From Pleurodeles waltl (lineage: Eukaryota; Chordata; Amphibia; Caudata; Salamandridae): a stretch of DNA of 64,000 nt. The notes beneath the pieces were generated by a model. That model had not been told where the DNA came from. It made no database searches and saw nothing but the letters and a program-made list of their open reading frames with translations. The DNA lies in NCBI RefSeq assembly GCF_031143425.1, contig NC_090438.1, forward strand, positions 778,917,138 through 778,981,137, in the 5' to 3' direction. Position 1 is the first letter of the stretch; each line of letters opens with the position of its first letter. Below, in pieces: positions 33,976-46,309 of this stretch. The position numbers and the translations under genes are program-made.

Positions 33976-35516
33976 TTTATGGTTGTCCCTCCTTGTTACT
34001 GCCTTGGCCATCGACCTTGTTACATAGATAATTGAACGTTTGCCGATAGTTGGACTGCCAGCAAACTCCTTCTGGCTTAAATTTACTGAGCGTTTGTTAC
34101 ATATGGTGGTCCTATTCCAGCCAACAATGTGTCTAGTGGCAGCATCATCATTGTTTTTTCCATTAAGTGTAAACATTTTACATCAGAGGAATTCAGGATC
34201 CTGAGAGGTATAATGCTTGTTCCATCAGACAAAAAATCAGCAACAGTGGCTTTTTATAGACATGCCCCTATCATAATCATTTGAAGTGCAGAAACGTGTT
34301 AGTCTGTATGCTTCTACAAACACAACTTGTTTGTTTACCTTTTAAAACAGATGCAGTTTTCATTCAGTAAATGTTGTGCAACTTGTTTCCCTTGAAGCCT
34401 AGCTTGCTATTCCCAACCAGTTCTTAGGAAGGGGGGGTACCCTCATTGTGATTCAACTTGTCCTCATCTCTCCTTCACCATAACCACATGGTTGTCTCTT
34501 CAAACAGCATATGCTATGCTACCGTCTTGCAAGTCACAAAAAAGCAGGTAGAAACTGTGTGTAGTGGATGGTGATGCACATTTAAGGGATGGATCACATG
34601 CTCTAAATGACTAGCTGTAGGAGCGCTCCAGAGTTCGTTAAAGTGACAGCGTTCTTTTCGAGTAAGATTTTTCCTATCCTGCTTGTGGCACAGGTAATTG
34701 CCAACTGCACTGTAGGAAGGAGACAAAGTCAAAGAGTAGAGGAGTAACCCTGAAAATATTTTTTTCTGTTCTTACATTAAGTGTAACATTTGTAGAACAA
34801 TTTATAGTTTTTTTTTTCTTAGCTTTTTATGAAATAGTGCAAGGGCAATCGATAGCACTGGATGTGCTCCCTCCATTTTTCTAGTGACAGTCAAATAGAC
34901 GAACTAACTAACTTCATGCTGGCTGTTGCGTGCTTCTTGCTGATTCGAATCAATGCCCATAATTAAAACGTTGTCACAGCTGGCACTACCAGAAAGCATG
35001 ATTGCATGTGGGTTTCTAATGGCATGGAATATTTTACTGGACACTGATAATTCTCGTAATTGTTACAGGGTGGAGGGTTTGGTGGCTGGGCTTGGAGTCT
35101 AACACAAGAGACGGCGTCAGGGAGGATCACTGTATTATGTCATCCTGTGCTATGTGTCTTTCAACAGTTCTTGGTTGTCAATATCTCCGGAAACACACCA
35201 CTGTGACTAGAATTCACAATAGCCATCTATACTAGGTTACTAATTTTGATACTTCCCTATCTGCTGTTTAGTTGGAAAACAAAATGAAGAACACAAATGC
35301 AATAGATTTGTGCCATGGGGGCACAGTGAGCAAATCTCTGCCTGATATAATTCCTCAAGTTAACTGAGTAGACCAAAGACACAGAACTGTTGAATGGCAT
35401 TGTTGTCAATTTCACAATCTGCTGGGTGTTTCTAGTGAAAAAATCAAATTTTCTTCTCCTTTGTCTTCCAGTGAGTTTTACTAACCTCTTTTCCTGTGTT
35501 TCACCACCCTCACCAG
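33976..35516 (+). other. 3' end of the 26-kb KIF13A intron
   Basis: AT-rich intron ending in a pyrimidine-rich tract and acceptor caccctcaccag. No other feature seen. Confidence 0.5.
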
Positions 35517-35616
35517 GAGGAAGATTTAAACACTGTAAGGGAGCGGTGGTCAGATGCACTATTAAAGCGGAAAGAATACTTAGACGAGCACATTCAGAAA
35601 ATAATCAATAAGCAAG
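35517..35616 (+). CDS. KIF13A: KIF13A exon, fourth in window
   Basis: A 100-nt exon between acceptor caccctcaccag and donor gtttgt. It starts at a codon boundary, matching the end of exon 3, and reads EEDLNTVRERWSDALLKRKE, YLDEHIQKIINKQ, ending one base into a glutamate codon completed by the next exon. Charged, helix-prone composition fits the stalk. The sequence joins SYQ of exon 3 without missing residues relative to the family. It sits 26 kb from the previous exon. Confidence 0.92.
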
Positions 35617-38362
35617 GTTTGTAGATACCTCGGCGCATCCACTTCCATCAAAGATGTACTACATCAAAGTAAACTATGAATTGCCCCTGGATGACTGGTG
35701 ACTGGCATACTTGTTTCTAAACTCAACTAGTTAGGCATGCTTCTGCAGATGTTGACTTTCTGTGCCCTCAGTATTACATTTGCTAACTTATATATTGTGT
35801 GCATTTACTTGCAGAGCTATCTGAACTCTAGTGTCTTAATGGTATGCATTAGAATACTAAGCTACAGTTGCTCATTATTGACCAGCCATTCCTTTTACTT
35901 TATTTTTACAGCTTAATTTGTTAGAATGTAATCTGGCAGTTAAGGTGCTGAAAAACATTACAATATTATGCCTTTCATTTTCTTATAAATTGCATAAGTA
36001 TGAAATTTGAAACATTATTAATAAATGTTGTGCTGTCATTTCGTTACTAAAGTTGTCGTCTCTAAAGCCTCAGTAGACATAATGAAGAGAACATTATTCT
36101 AGAAAGCTTTCTTTTAGGTGCATGAATGGCAAGCTTTGGTTTTGAGAATAATGTCACTTTATATTTTAAGAGGAAATTTCCTGCAACTTGGGGACCAAAG
36201 TGCAGGAATCTTCAAAATCAGATGTCACAAAATGGCACTAAGCCTGTGACAACTGGATTTAGTGTGTGAGTTTGAAGACCATGGCACAGGCAGCCCTCCC
36301 TTATGGCCGCTGGCCCTTCCTCTCTTACACCTTCCTACACAATCTGTCTCTCTTTTATTCTCATGAATCAAAGAGGACTGAAATATTTGATGTAATTTAA
36401 CATTTTGAAAACAATTACTTTTGAACAAAACCCTCCAGTTGCTTTATATCTGAAACGTAAATTTTCCTCTAGGTCATACTTCTCTATTTGATTTGGTTTG
36501 TCCGTCATGCACCAGCCAATGTATTTTTGTGGAATGCGCAGTTAGTGCATTATGGATTTCTGATTGCCATATTGTCCAGCCACTGCTCTTTTATACTTTT
36601 ACCGATGTTCTCGGTCTTCTACTAAACACAGCCTCGTTATATTGGTACAAGAACTACCTCTAGCAGCAGATGGAAGAGAAAGGTTTGGCACTCCAAAATG
36701 CTAAAATTTGATTTACAAGAGCCCAAAACAGTTTTAGGCAGAATAACCATGGCAGTGGCCATGGAATGGCAATTGACACAGTTTAGTGCTTCCCATACTG
36801 AAATTTGTCTCAAGCAGTGGACCTTGTTCGCATCTAGAGTGCCCCCTTCTGGAAGGAGACTGAGTAAGTGTTCCTCAGGCGAAGGGTCGCCTGTTCGTTC
36901 TGCATTGCTTCCTGTTCTTTTTGTAGCCCAGTAGACTCAAGAGCACATCATCTGGAATTTGTTAGGAAATTCAAACCCTGAGGAACTGTCACTATTGTTA
37001 TTCATGCCTTATTCATGGACTTGGACCTCAAATATCAGCTTCAATAAGAATTCTTGGTGCTTCATAAAGACGTTTGTACAACATATTGAGGTAACATCAG
37101 TAGCCAATCATTGCTGTACAGTGTTGAATATATGTAGTCCGATGATTTGCCCTTTCTCTGAGAAGTCAGTTAAATCTCTAATTTGTTTAGTCATTCTTTC
37201 TTTTCGTCTCAAATTCACAAGAGTCATTTGTGTCCCCAAACTGTTTATCCTTTTTTGGTATCATGACCTGTACAGAAAAAATATAAAAAGGTCAATCTAG
37301 CCAGTCTCTCTACTTCTTTTCTGGTGTAGATTTACTCATTTTGTCACGGTGTGCACTCCAGTTGTGCTGGGAAATGCTGAGCCTTCGGACAGAGTCATTT
37401 TCCGTCCCTTTTCCAAGTCTTGCTTATCTTCAATCCCCTTCTGTTGGTTCACAGTGACCTAAATATGTAAAGTTATGGACTGAAACCATTCTTTTCTTTT
37501 TTTTCTGTGAATTCATTTCAGTTCTCTATTAATGAAGGATCTACCATGCTTGGATATGCGGTCATGATAGTAACCATCACTTCAGCATGAAGAGTCCTTA
37601 GACATCAATCTCTTTGTCTTGGAAACAGCTACTTTACTTCCCAGTTTTTCTTTTGTACTAATGTCATAAACTTTCTTCAAGTTTGTTTACACATTCTTTA
37701 CTTCCCCTAGAGAGAACAGCAGTTATTTTCTCTAAAGCCGAGACATCATATGCTGGTTTTACTACTGAATGGACCTGTTAAATCCACACTTGTATCCATC
37801 ATCTTAGCTGGTGTCCTTGAATTCACTGAGCTATACCACCTTGGTAATAGTTGGAGCCGATGCTCAGTTTAGTCTAGCTCTTTGCATTTTATGAGGGAGG
37901 TTCACACACTTGACGTATTGCACAAGCCCTCCAAATGCTTTCTGTTAGATGCAGTTCAAATAGTTCATTTTACTCACACTTGAAAATGTTTAGCAGTAGG
38001 GCCGTTGCTTAGTCAGTGCTGGAAATCTCCTTGAACGTACCTTTCTTCGGAGGAGACTAATTCTCTCATCCTAAGTGCATACATGCTGTGGAAAGGACTG
38101 TGAAATAACAAATGATTTGAGGTGCCTCCCTCAGACAGCCAATGAAGCCTTCCATCCTGCTGGGAGGAACCCTTTAACATTTCATTGCAACTTGGTGACT
38201 TGAAAGTTGATTCGATCGACTCATGACCCTCATGTTTTATAATTAATTGTATGGAGGAAGAAATGAAAATGTTATCGTTTCTGGTTAGATAAACAGGAAT
38301 GTGGGTACAAATGTACTGTAGTACCACAGAAGTTGCCTAACATTTTCACTTTTCTTTTCTAG
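35617..38362 (+). other. KIF13A intron, 2.7 kb
   Basis: AT-rich, ending in a clear polypyrimidine tract (cacttttcttttctag). No exon or mobile element recognised inside. Confidence 0.6.
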
Positions 38363-38489
38363 AGAAAACAGAGGATGACATCGAGCGAGAAGCAAGGCTT
38401 GTCGAGCAGTGGGTGGGGCTGACAGAAGAGCGAAATGCGGTGCTTGTGCCTGCACCAAGCAGCGGAATCCCAGGCTCCCCTGCCAATTG
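38363..38489 (+). CDS. KIF13A: KIF13A exon, fifth in window
   Basis: A 127-nt exon between acceptor tttcttttctag and consensus donor gtaagt. Two bases complete the glutamate codon, then KTEDDIEREARLVEQWVGLT, EERNAVLVPAPSSGIP and GSPANW follow. The exon ends two bases into the tryptophan codon. The block EERNAVxVPAxxSGIPGxPAxW is a strong kinesin-3 signature shared by KIF13A and KIF13B; the preceding VEQWVGLT fits KIF13A. The next expected exon (PGMETHIPV-like) is not found in the remaining 25.5 kb. Confidence 0.93.
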
Positions 38490-39659
38490 GTAAGTGAGGA
38501 AGGAGCTCAGAAATTACAGCCCATAGGAAACTGTAGCAGCACCTTCCTAGGTTCTCTTCCTTCTGTCCTCTATCTCAACTTCTGCTTCTACACAGAAGGA
38601 TCGTGTCAAAATGAGACGTATATCATATTCAATAGTAGTATGCCTTCTTTTTAACGGTTTTATGTTGTGAAGTATTTTGACCTATTTTTAAAATAGTTTG
38701 AAGTCAAAAACACAAAAATACCGCTTATATGCGGAAGGTTGTTCAATAATGTCTGTTCAGTGCAGGATTTACTTCCAGCTGTTGAAATTTTTTGTTGATA
38801 TTTCAGTTGCGGGAATGGTGACATGGAATGATGAGAATTGGCATCTCTTCTCTGACATTCATCTATGAATACCATTTCACAAATGTCAATAGTTACGAGT
38901 TTCATTCTATTGCACAGACTAGGTAGGATTTGCTTTTAATACTGGCACTCTTCGTCACTCGAGGGAAGGAGGTTGTCTGAGATGAAAATCTAATAAATAA
39001 TACCATTTTTAATTTAAAACTAATGTTGATAAGGGTTCCTTCACTAAATTGTTATCCTATATTCTCTAAAATTGGTAAGATTTATTTTTTGGTGCAAAGT
39101 GTAAATGGTCCAATCTCATCCATAGCTAGTTGATAAGCAGTGATCTGGAATAATTATATTATCCAGATTGTTTTCTGTTTTGTACTTATCTGGAATGTGT
39201 TATCCGTAAATTTGATATTACAACATGACAGTGAACTAAGTAACTTAACGAGGAAATCCAAAATCTGAATTGATCTCCATTCCAACCCTACTTGATAGCT
39301 GTCTGTGGCTAAACTTCACAACAGACTTTTTGTTTAGCCCATGATTCATTATTAATTCTTGACTAGTGATAGAAATAGAAACGCATTTTCCATGCCTTAC
39401 CTGTACAGGTTAACTTATGTCTCAGCCTGTACAGTTTTCACGTATGTCTCAGACAGGTGGTCTCTATACAGTGACCTGGGTTCAGGTTTCAGTATTTTGT
39501 TCAGTGGTACATTAAATTACAAACTAGATTAAAGAGGTAGTGTTTAATGCCCAATGCACTCTTCCTGCCAAAAAGGTCAATATTGTTCAGTTATCCATCG
39601 AGGCATGTAAAAAGTAGAACTTAGCTTTTCATGATTTTAAAACCCATTTTGAGTTTCAT
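38490..39659 (+). other. KIF13A downstream intron, nothing recognised
   Basis: AT-rich intron after donor gtaagt. No element recognised before the L1 remnant. Confidence 0.5.
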
Positions 39660-41699
39660 CCTAGTTCAAAAACGGAGGTGTGATTGCACCCCCCCTCTAC
39701 TAATGCAATATTGGCACAGATCATACATAGTGGAGTTCATATAAGCCACCTGTTGGTTCTGACGCAATCCCCTTCACCACACGCCCTATGGTGAACAGCA
39801 CCCTAAGCCCTAGAGGTTTCCAGTTACTTTGCATTCTAAATTCCAAAGCCTCCCACCACAGGGTTTGAAAAGACTATACACCAGTCCTTCCAGTTATTGG
39901 AATGTTTCTGAGGTCACATGCTGGTTGCGTACATGGGCCCCTGCAGACTCATACAATGAGCCATCCCCTTCTGCCTCATCTCCACTGAAGAAAGCTCTAG
40001 GGCCTTCAACAATCTGGCAGTGTCCCGCTTAGTGATCGCAAGGCCTGAGCTCAGCAATGTAGTTTTGTACGTGTTACATTTATAAAGTTTGTGATGTGTG
40101 ATAGTCAATCTAGGGTCCTAGAGAAGTCTTCAGCCTAGCACCTTCCCCAGAAAGCCAATCACCTCCTCCCACAAGGGTGCAATTTCTCAGAGGACCAGAC
40201 TATATTAGAAGTCACCCCGTTGGAGTGAGCAACGCCAACAAGTATGCAAGAGCACCACTTCCATCCTCCAAAGCCTTTCCCGAATAAAGTAGGCACAGTG
40301 CAAATATGTGAGCTATACGACGCTGAACTGTGATGCAGTTGTGGCCTCTAGAGGAGACGTGCAAGCTTCCCTCCAGTAGTCCTCTACCAGAGAGCCCAAG
40401 TCTTGCTTATATCATTCCAACACATGGACGAGTGACTCTGGGAGTTAACCAAGGACCGGTAGATAGCAGATATAATGTGGTTTGGCTGATTATCTAGCAG
40501 GATTTTGGCCTCCATTAGCCGTGTTCTGGAAGAGTCACCAGGTTAGTTATGTAGGGTGTGAGTTCATGCTGGAATTGAAAAAAAAGGAAAAATTGGCTAT
40601 ATTTGAGGTTGTATTCCTCAAACTGTTCATTTAACGATTTCCGACATGACATCCCCGTTTGGAGATCCCAATGACACCTGCCAGATCAGACACCTGCCGA
40701 AGCAAGTGTCAAATCATAGAGGAGTCTCCATTAAGGTGCTGTGACCAACCCAGGACCTTGTTCCTCTCCTCCCAGACCCAGAACACTGCCCTTGTCACTG
40801 GAGGGTGGTCCAAGGAGGTTCAACTGCTGTACAGCATGGGTAAAATATGCAAACTCTGCATCATCCACTATTTGGATGCAAAAACAGGGTCCTCTGCCTC
40901 ATCAAATGACCATTCATTAAGAAAAACGAGATGTAACGCTTTTTAATGTGATGCAATATCTGGGGCTTTCCTCCTCCCCGAAAAGTAGATTTAAACTAAT
41001 TAGACAGTGTGATCCTGTGGGGACTTAGATTCCACAAAAAGCTAGGTAGATCTGCACTGATGCAAATTTAAAAAGCATGGGGAACTTCGTAGGTGAAATT
41101 CTGTAACTGATACAACAGTTGGACAACACCGCCATGTAAGCTAAATAATCAAAAATGCATCACCAATGGGATTTTCCTCAACATCCTCCCCAACCAGACT
41201 TGAGAACCCTTTATCAGCCAAGGCAGGAGACCCAGTAGGGATCACAAATTAGATCCCAAGCAGCGCGTCCGCTCCACAGGTAAGTTCTTGTATTAGCGCC
41301 AAGTCTCTCTGTCTTTTATACCTTAAAACAAGCTCAAGGAGAGATTTCTAGAAAACCCCTCCTCTCTGTTATGAAATTAAACGCTGGCTGTACTTTGTCT
41401 GGGTCGACAACTTGCAAGGGAGTTGGCCAGGCTCACCATGCTTATTTCTGAGGCAGAGCCGTAGATTCCTCTAATTAAAATGTTATCAGCCTTGTGCACT
41501 CGTACCTAGTCCGCATCCCCCATAATATGTTCCAGCATGGTATAGTAAGCAGAAAAAAACAAGTTTTATGGGAAAGAACATCTGCACTGCAACGGTAGCA
41601 GGGATCAAAATGAAATCACTCACACAGAATGGAGTCGATGGTCAAACATGGAGTCGGTGGTTAAATACACATAGCATTACATCTCTCCCCCCCCCCCCC
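39660..41699 (-). mobile_element. Probable 3' part of minus-strand L1, decayed
   Basis: This segment is more GC-rich than the flanking intron and continues from the L1 reverse transcriptase at 41700-41991 in the expected direction. I cannot match a conserved L1 block within it, so it is assigned by position and composition only. A C13-A10 run (about 41686-41709) sits near the junction. Confidence 0.35.
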
Positions 41700-41991
41700 A
41701 AAAAAAAAAGTTGTAAATGTGTAAACTTGTGTCCCACTACGTAAGGTGCTGCTAGGATTAATTGTGAGTCCAGAAAGGATCCTAAAAGTGTTCAAGATCT
41801 GAAGACCTGAGAGCCAGACCAGTGCAGTTCATCCAAGAAAATTAAAACATCAAATGAGAACGTCATCCCCTTATAGGGCTACCTCTTTCAGACACCCCTG
41901 GGGACAATCAAATCCCCATGCTTGAGCAATCACCCTCAACCATCGTGCCAAGGGCTCACTGGCAGTAGCATATAAGATGGGTGACAAGGGA
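41700..41991 (-). pseudogene. L1 reverse transcriptase, downstream half
   Basis: Minus-strand reading from the solo-LTR border gives PILYATASEPLARWLRVIAQ (L1 motif B continuation, SPLLFALAIEPLA-like). The catalytic region follows as VAL-stop-GDDVLI, where L1 enzymes have ALYADDVLL, and then LIFLDELHWSGSQVFRS and TLLGSFLDSQLI (family: FGSFSGLKIN). A stop and a Tyr/Ala loss at the YADD box show it is dead. The other half lies beyond the LTR at 44692. Confidence 0.75.
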
Positions 41992-44691
41992 TGTAGGAAA
42001 GTAGGATCTTTCTGGCCTGGTTGCCCCCACTTTTTGCCTGGCATCAGTGTGTTATGATTGTAGTAAACTGGGATCCTGCTAACCAGGACCCCAGTTTCAG
42101 CCAGTGTTATCTCCCCTAAATTTGTTCTTTAAGTAATTCTTACACCTCACATTTGGCATAATGCTGTACCGCTCTAAGTCCCTTGTGTATGGTACTTCGG
42201 ACCCAGGGCATTGGTACACCAGGGGGCCCCCTATCGGCAGCAACATGTATTGTGCCACCTACGGGAGCCCGTTCAAACTGTGTGTACAGGCCTGCCTTTG
42301 CAGCCTGTGTGAAATGGTGCATGCGACTTTCACACCAAATATAACTTACACATGATATTGCGGTCAATATACTTTGATCCTGTGGAAGGCCCTTTCAGCC
42401 CAAGGCAGGGTGCATGGCTCTAAGTGTGAGGGTACCCCTGCACAAGCAGAGGTACTTCTACAAACACCAGACTCCAGTTTCTGGGCTTTGTAAGTGCAGT
42501 GAATCCATTCCAAGGTATGTAGTGGGCACTGGTCATTATGAGATGTCCAACTACATAATGGTTTCTGTGAACCTAGTCATGTTTGGTATCAAACGTTGGA
42601 ATCACTGGTTCCAGTCTTACTTTCATGATACCATGTACTTTGGGTATTGCTTAGAGGATCCCCCATGTCAGCCCACCCAGCCCAGCCCAGCACTGGCTTG
42701 CACGCAAACCCTGCAAGGCTGCAGAGGCAGTTTCTGAGCACATTTGGTGCCCTCCTTGCAAAGCCCAGGGGTCTGCCTGGTGGCCACTTGGTTCTGCCGT
42801 TTTGGAAACAGGATGAGCAGAGGCCACTGGAGCAGATGACTGGTCATTCCCGTTAGAGTAGCGCCCCTGACCCCCAAAGCCCCTATCCTCACCTGCCCGA
42901 GGCTTACTTGAGAGCTCCCCTGAGGGTAGGACCCTAGATTTGTCTTCAGGACTTCTTCTGTCACCTGGACACCAGATTCTACTGCTGGACTTTGCTGGAA
43001 ACCAAGACAAGACTGCAACTGGCAGGACGACTTCTACTGCAACATTGTCTCCAAGTATTGCAAGGACTCTACAATTTCCATGGCCATGCATCCTCCAGAG
43101 TCACAAGGACTCTACCTTCACTAAGGACCTCCAGAAGGAATCTCAGCTGGAGTGAAGGAGTCACACCCCTGCAACTGCAGGCACCTCGACGTCTACAACC
43201 AGCTTGTGGATCCTGCTGTCGCACTAACTATTCAAGTGTCTGCAACACTTGTGAATTCTCTGGCTCTACAGAGTTCTGACATTTCTTCTGTGCAACTGGA
43301 AAGACGGTGGTCCCTCGTTGGACCTGCTGGGATGGAACCCTTGTTTACTGTGTCTGTTGTCTTCACCAAGGCTTGTTGGCTCTTCAGCTCGAAAAACTCC
43401 TAGCTCCAAGAAGCCCCAGCCTCAAGCATCACACAGCTCCAAGACTGATGTCCTCCCTGCAACCGCTGCAACGTGGGCATCCATCTTCTTTGTGCTAATG
43501 AGGCGTACTCTCTACTTACTTGTTCTGTCTGCCAGAGTGTCCTCCTGGGGTTTCCTTCAATTCCTGCTGACTCTCCTCACTGCTGAGGGCTGGCTCTGAC
43601 ATACCTGTAAAGGTTGTCCCCACTGCTGCCACTCTTTTTGCAACTCTTCTCTTGCATTTGCCAAGGCATGTTGGTGGTCCTGCCGGCCGCTGACCCCTCT
43701 GCAGTTGAAACCCAACATGGGACAGCTTGTGGGCGACTCCTGGGATCTGTCTGCATTGCCTGGATGCTGCAGCTGCATCTTTACGACAACCGTCGAACAG
43801 GGAAACATCTGAGGGAAGGGTGGGTATTGCCCTCTTGCACACCCTGGGCGTCTCCGGGTGTTTTGGACTCTGTTCCCTCATTCCACAGGTGCTCCTAGGC
43901 TGGAATCCATGACTGGGTTCCACTGACCTGGTCCATGGGTTACTGCAGCAGCTGGACAACCAAAATCCCCCTCAACTTAAACAGGAGGGTCTGACACAAA
44001 TTCACCCATATGCACTTGACCTCCCTGGTGTAGATACTCAACTTCCCTGGGTATCCACGGGTGGGGGCACTCTTAAACATTCCTTGTCCAACGTGTTTCC
44101 TCTGGGCCATGTGAGAAAGGTCAGTTTCCAACCTTTTCCTGACCACGACTTACCCCATGTTATCCTCTGGGGAACAAGACACTAGGTAACACCTCAGAAT
44201 ATGGGCTCCTGGGGAATACTTTCAACGTACCTCTGGTGTTTTCGTACTTCCCTAGTCCTTAGGGTTCTTGTGTGTTAGTCTTAGTTAGCTGCACCTTTAG
44301 TAATGCATTTGCTTTAATATATTGGTTGCCCCTCAATAGGGGCCCATGTTATTATATGCTTGTACCCACCTGTTTTGAATTACATTTTTGTGTGCTCATA
44401 TCTCCGGTTAGGAGATATAACAAAGGTAGTTTAGTGCCTGTGTGTTAATAGATGATATCTTATTTTTCTAACACTTGCTGTGGTTCTTTCTTGTGTGTAA
44501 ATCACAGACTGACTGATTGGTTATTGCAATTGCTTTACACCCTTTCTGATAAGCCTTAGCTGCTCCCCAAAGCCACCCTTAGAGAGCTTTGGTTATTAGA
44601 AACCACTTGCACTATCACTAAGTTTTGCCTGGACTCAGTGCAGGGTGCCTCACCTATAAGTGTACACCATATACAGAACCAGCCTCCTACA
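41992..44691 (+). mobile_element. Solo LTR of long-LTR gypsy family
   Basis: A 2700-bp insert starting tgtaggaaagta and ending gcctcctaca, i.e. TG...CA. It resembles the 49190-51853 LTR along its length: tttttgcct near the start, gctaaccagga(c/g)cccag, caacatgtattgtgcca, tttggtatcaaac and the cttcctaca-like end. Flanks aggga (41987-41991) and aggaa (44692-44696) are a 5-bp duplication with one mismatch. Removing it joins the L1 motif QQGCSL to SPI in frame order. No internal gag-pol remains, so it is a recombined solo LTR. Divergence from the other LTRs is high, so it is old or from a sister family. Confidence 0.8.
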
Positions 44692-44990
44692 AGGAACACC
44701 CCTGTTGGGTTCTCCGTTGCACCCGAAAGGCATCAGAGATAGCGCCACGGATCTGAACTCACACAATCAACTCTGTATAGAACTGTTTTACAGAACTAAT
44801 ACATTTAAGACCAATGTTAACCTTAGTGAGAAGGGGGAACAAGTAACTCCACTCCACAGAGTCAAATGTCTTGCCTAAGTCAGCAAGAAAGAATGCCTGG
44901 GCCAAAGCGAGCATGTTGTGGATGCAGCTGATGTTATCCCAGTTCCTTTTCATTAATTTGATCTGCAATACATTTTAATAGAAGGGCAAC
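44692..44990 (-). pseudogene. L1 reverse transcriptase, upstream half
   Basis: Minus-strand reading shows MLALAQAFFLADLGKTFDSV followed by EWSYLFPLL (L1 motif A, LDLEKAFDSVEWSYLF), then GAISDAFRVQRRTQQGCS, the TRQGCPLSP motif, where it is cut by the solo LTR. The motif A first aspartate is preserved as AD; other positions have decayed. Upstream L1 sequence cannot be followed past about 44990. Confidence 0.8.
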
Positions 44991-45299
44991 TTAAAAATAC
45001 TTCCCGGTTACTTGCAAGATGATCAATGAGAAATAAAAAGCACGACAACGCCTGCAGAGTTGACTGGTGCCACCTAACGACGTGTAAGGGTACTGCTCGA
45101 AGAAAAATCTCTAGGTCCAGTCTGATGCCTAGGGGAAATTCTACGGTACGGAATCTGCAACTAGAATATGTCTCTACCAGATAAATCGTTACGAACGGTA
45201 AGTAACTTGTTCTTTATGTGGGAACAAAATCCAGAAATTAGAATTATTTGGCCCATTCAATTTTTTTTTTAGGACTGCTTACAGTATAAATATGTTGAT
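44991..45299. other. Unassigned sequence between two L1 copies
   Basis: Contains gaatctgcaactagaa and acgaacggtaagtaacttgt, which look like part of a dispersed repeat end, but no boundaries or family can be shown. Confidence 0.3.
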
Positions 45300-45819
45300 A
45301 CTAGGGGCCGGCTAACAGTTTGCTTTCAGTGGCGCTTCAGGGGCCCACTGGCTGCACAATCCTATGACTACGCTTCATTGCGGCCGACCATCACTGAACA
45401 CTGACAAGCGACTGTGCATGGGACCACCTGCTCTCCCTTTAGTGCGACACATGCGCACCCAGACCATTGCTGTCACCTGTGTGACCAATAATAATTAATT
45501 TAGACTCCAGCTGTCACACAGGGGCCCAACTTCCTGCTTCTGGATGGCGCCCCCATGTGAGGGAGCCCCCAGTAACCATTTACTACTAGACTAGCTGCCA
45601 CCATGCTCATCTTCCTCCCCAACTCCTGTGTGACTTCACTCACTTTGACTGTCCGCAAAAGGAGGATACCTCTGCTACATGACACGGACCTGCCATCCGG
45701 CAGTGCTCTCCTAAACTATTAAGTTTGCACCTTTCACCTTGAGCCCAGTGGAGAGTTGAGGGATCCACAGGAGTGGATGCACCCCCTGGACTCTGCCCAC
45801 TACCTCTCACCTCATCACT

Positions 45820-46309
45820 ATCATGATGAAGAAACCAGTGGATAGCACAGAATCCTTCTTGACTTCCATGGATCCTAGAGTGCGTAACCTGCAGACACAA
45901 ATGAAGACCATGAAAGAGGAGGTAGCTTCACTACACCGCAGAGCGGAGGATGCTGAGGGATGCTCATGGTATAACATTTGATTCTGCAGCTGTTCAGAGC
46001 ACTCCGAGTATCCCAGTGCCAAACTTTTCCTCGAGAAATGGTTGACAGCAGCTGTCTTTAATAATAAGATCTTGAAATTGTTTTCAGTAGAAAAAGCACA
46101 CCCCATTCTCAGTAGACCGCCTCCGTCTGTAGCTCTGCTGCAGCCCCTCATTGCTCACTTCCTCAACTACCAAGATGGTGATCTCATTCTGCAACATTTC
46201 CGAACAAGGAGCCCCTGACAGTATTATGATATGTAGATCACATCAAATCATGACTTCAAAGCTTAGGTTCAGTGCTTCTGGGGCTCCTACACGAAAGTCA
46301 AGCAGCACC
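45820..46309 (+). pseudogene. L1 ORF1, N-terminal and central part
   Basis: ORF1 is the RNA-binding chaperone of L1. Visible segments are MKTMKEEVASLHRRAEDAEG (end of the coiled coil; LRRRAEDAEGRSRRNN in the family), KLFLEKWLTAAVF, FSVEKAHPILSRPPPS and IAHFLNYQDGDLILQ. It then reads DFKA-stop-VQ and TKVKQ, where the reversed LTR interrupts. Frame changes at about 45960 and 46200 and an internal stop make it non-functional. Confidence 0.78.

Noticed and set aside
6937..38489. Assignment of the kinesin exons to KIF13B
   Set aside because: Both paralogues share the frame of conserved residues, but EVWGHRCAGNG, ELHQAKDVNTGG and VEQWVGLT fit KIF13A as I recall it; KIF13B differs at these places. 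A protein search would settle it.
38660..39659. Search for the next KIF13A exon
   Set aside because: No sequence resembling the expected PGMETHIPV-type block with splice sites was found here or later in the window.
42140..44146. Cluster of open frames that could be taken for exons of a host gene
   Set aside because: The whole stretch is a TG...CA solo LTR with a near 5-bp duplication; no splice structure or domain.
45100..45230. Possible exon with donor acggtaagtaact
   Set aside because: The donor-like string is good but no acceptor, open frame or protein similarity accompanies it; it looks like the end of a dispersed repeat.
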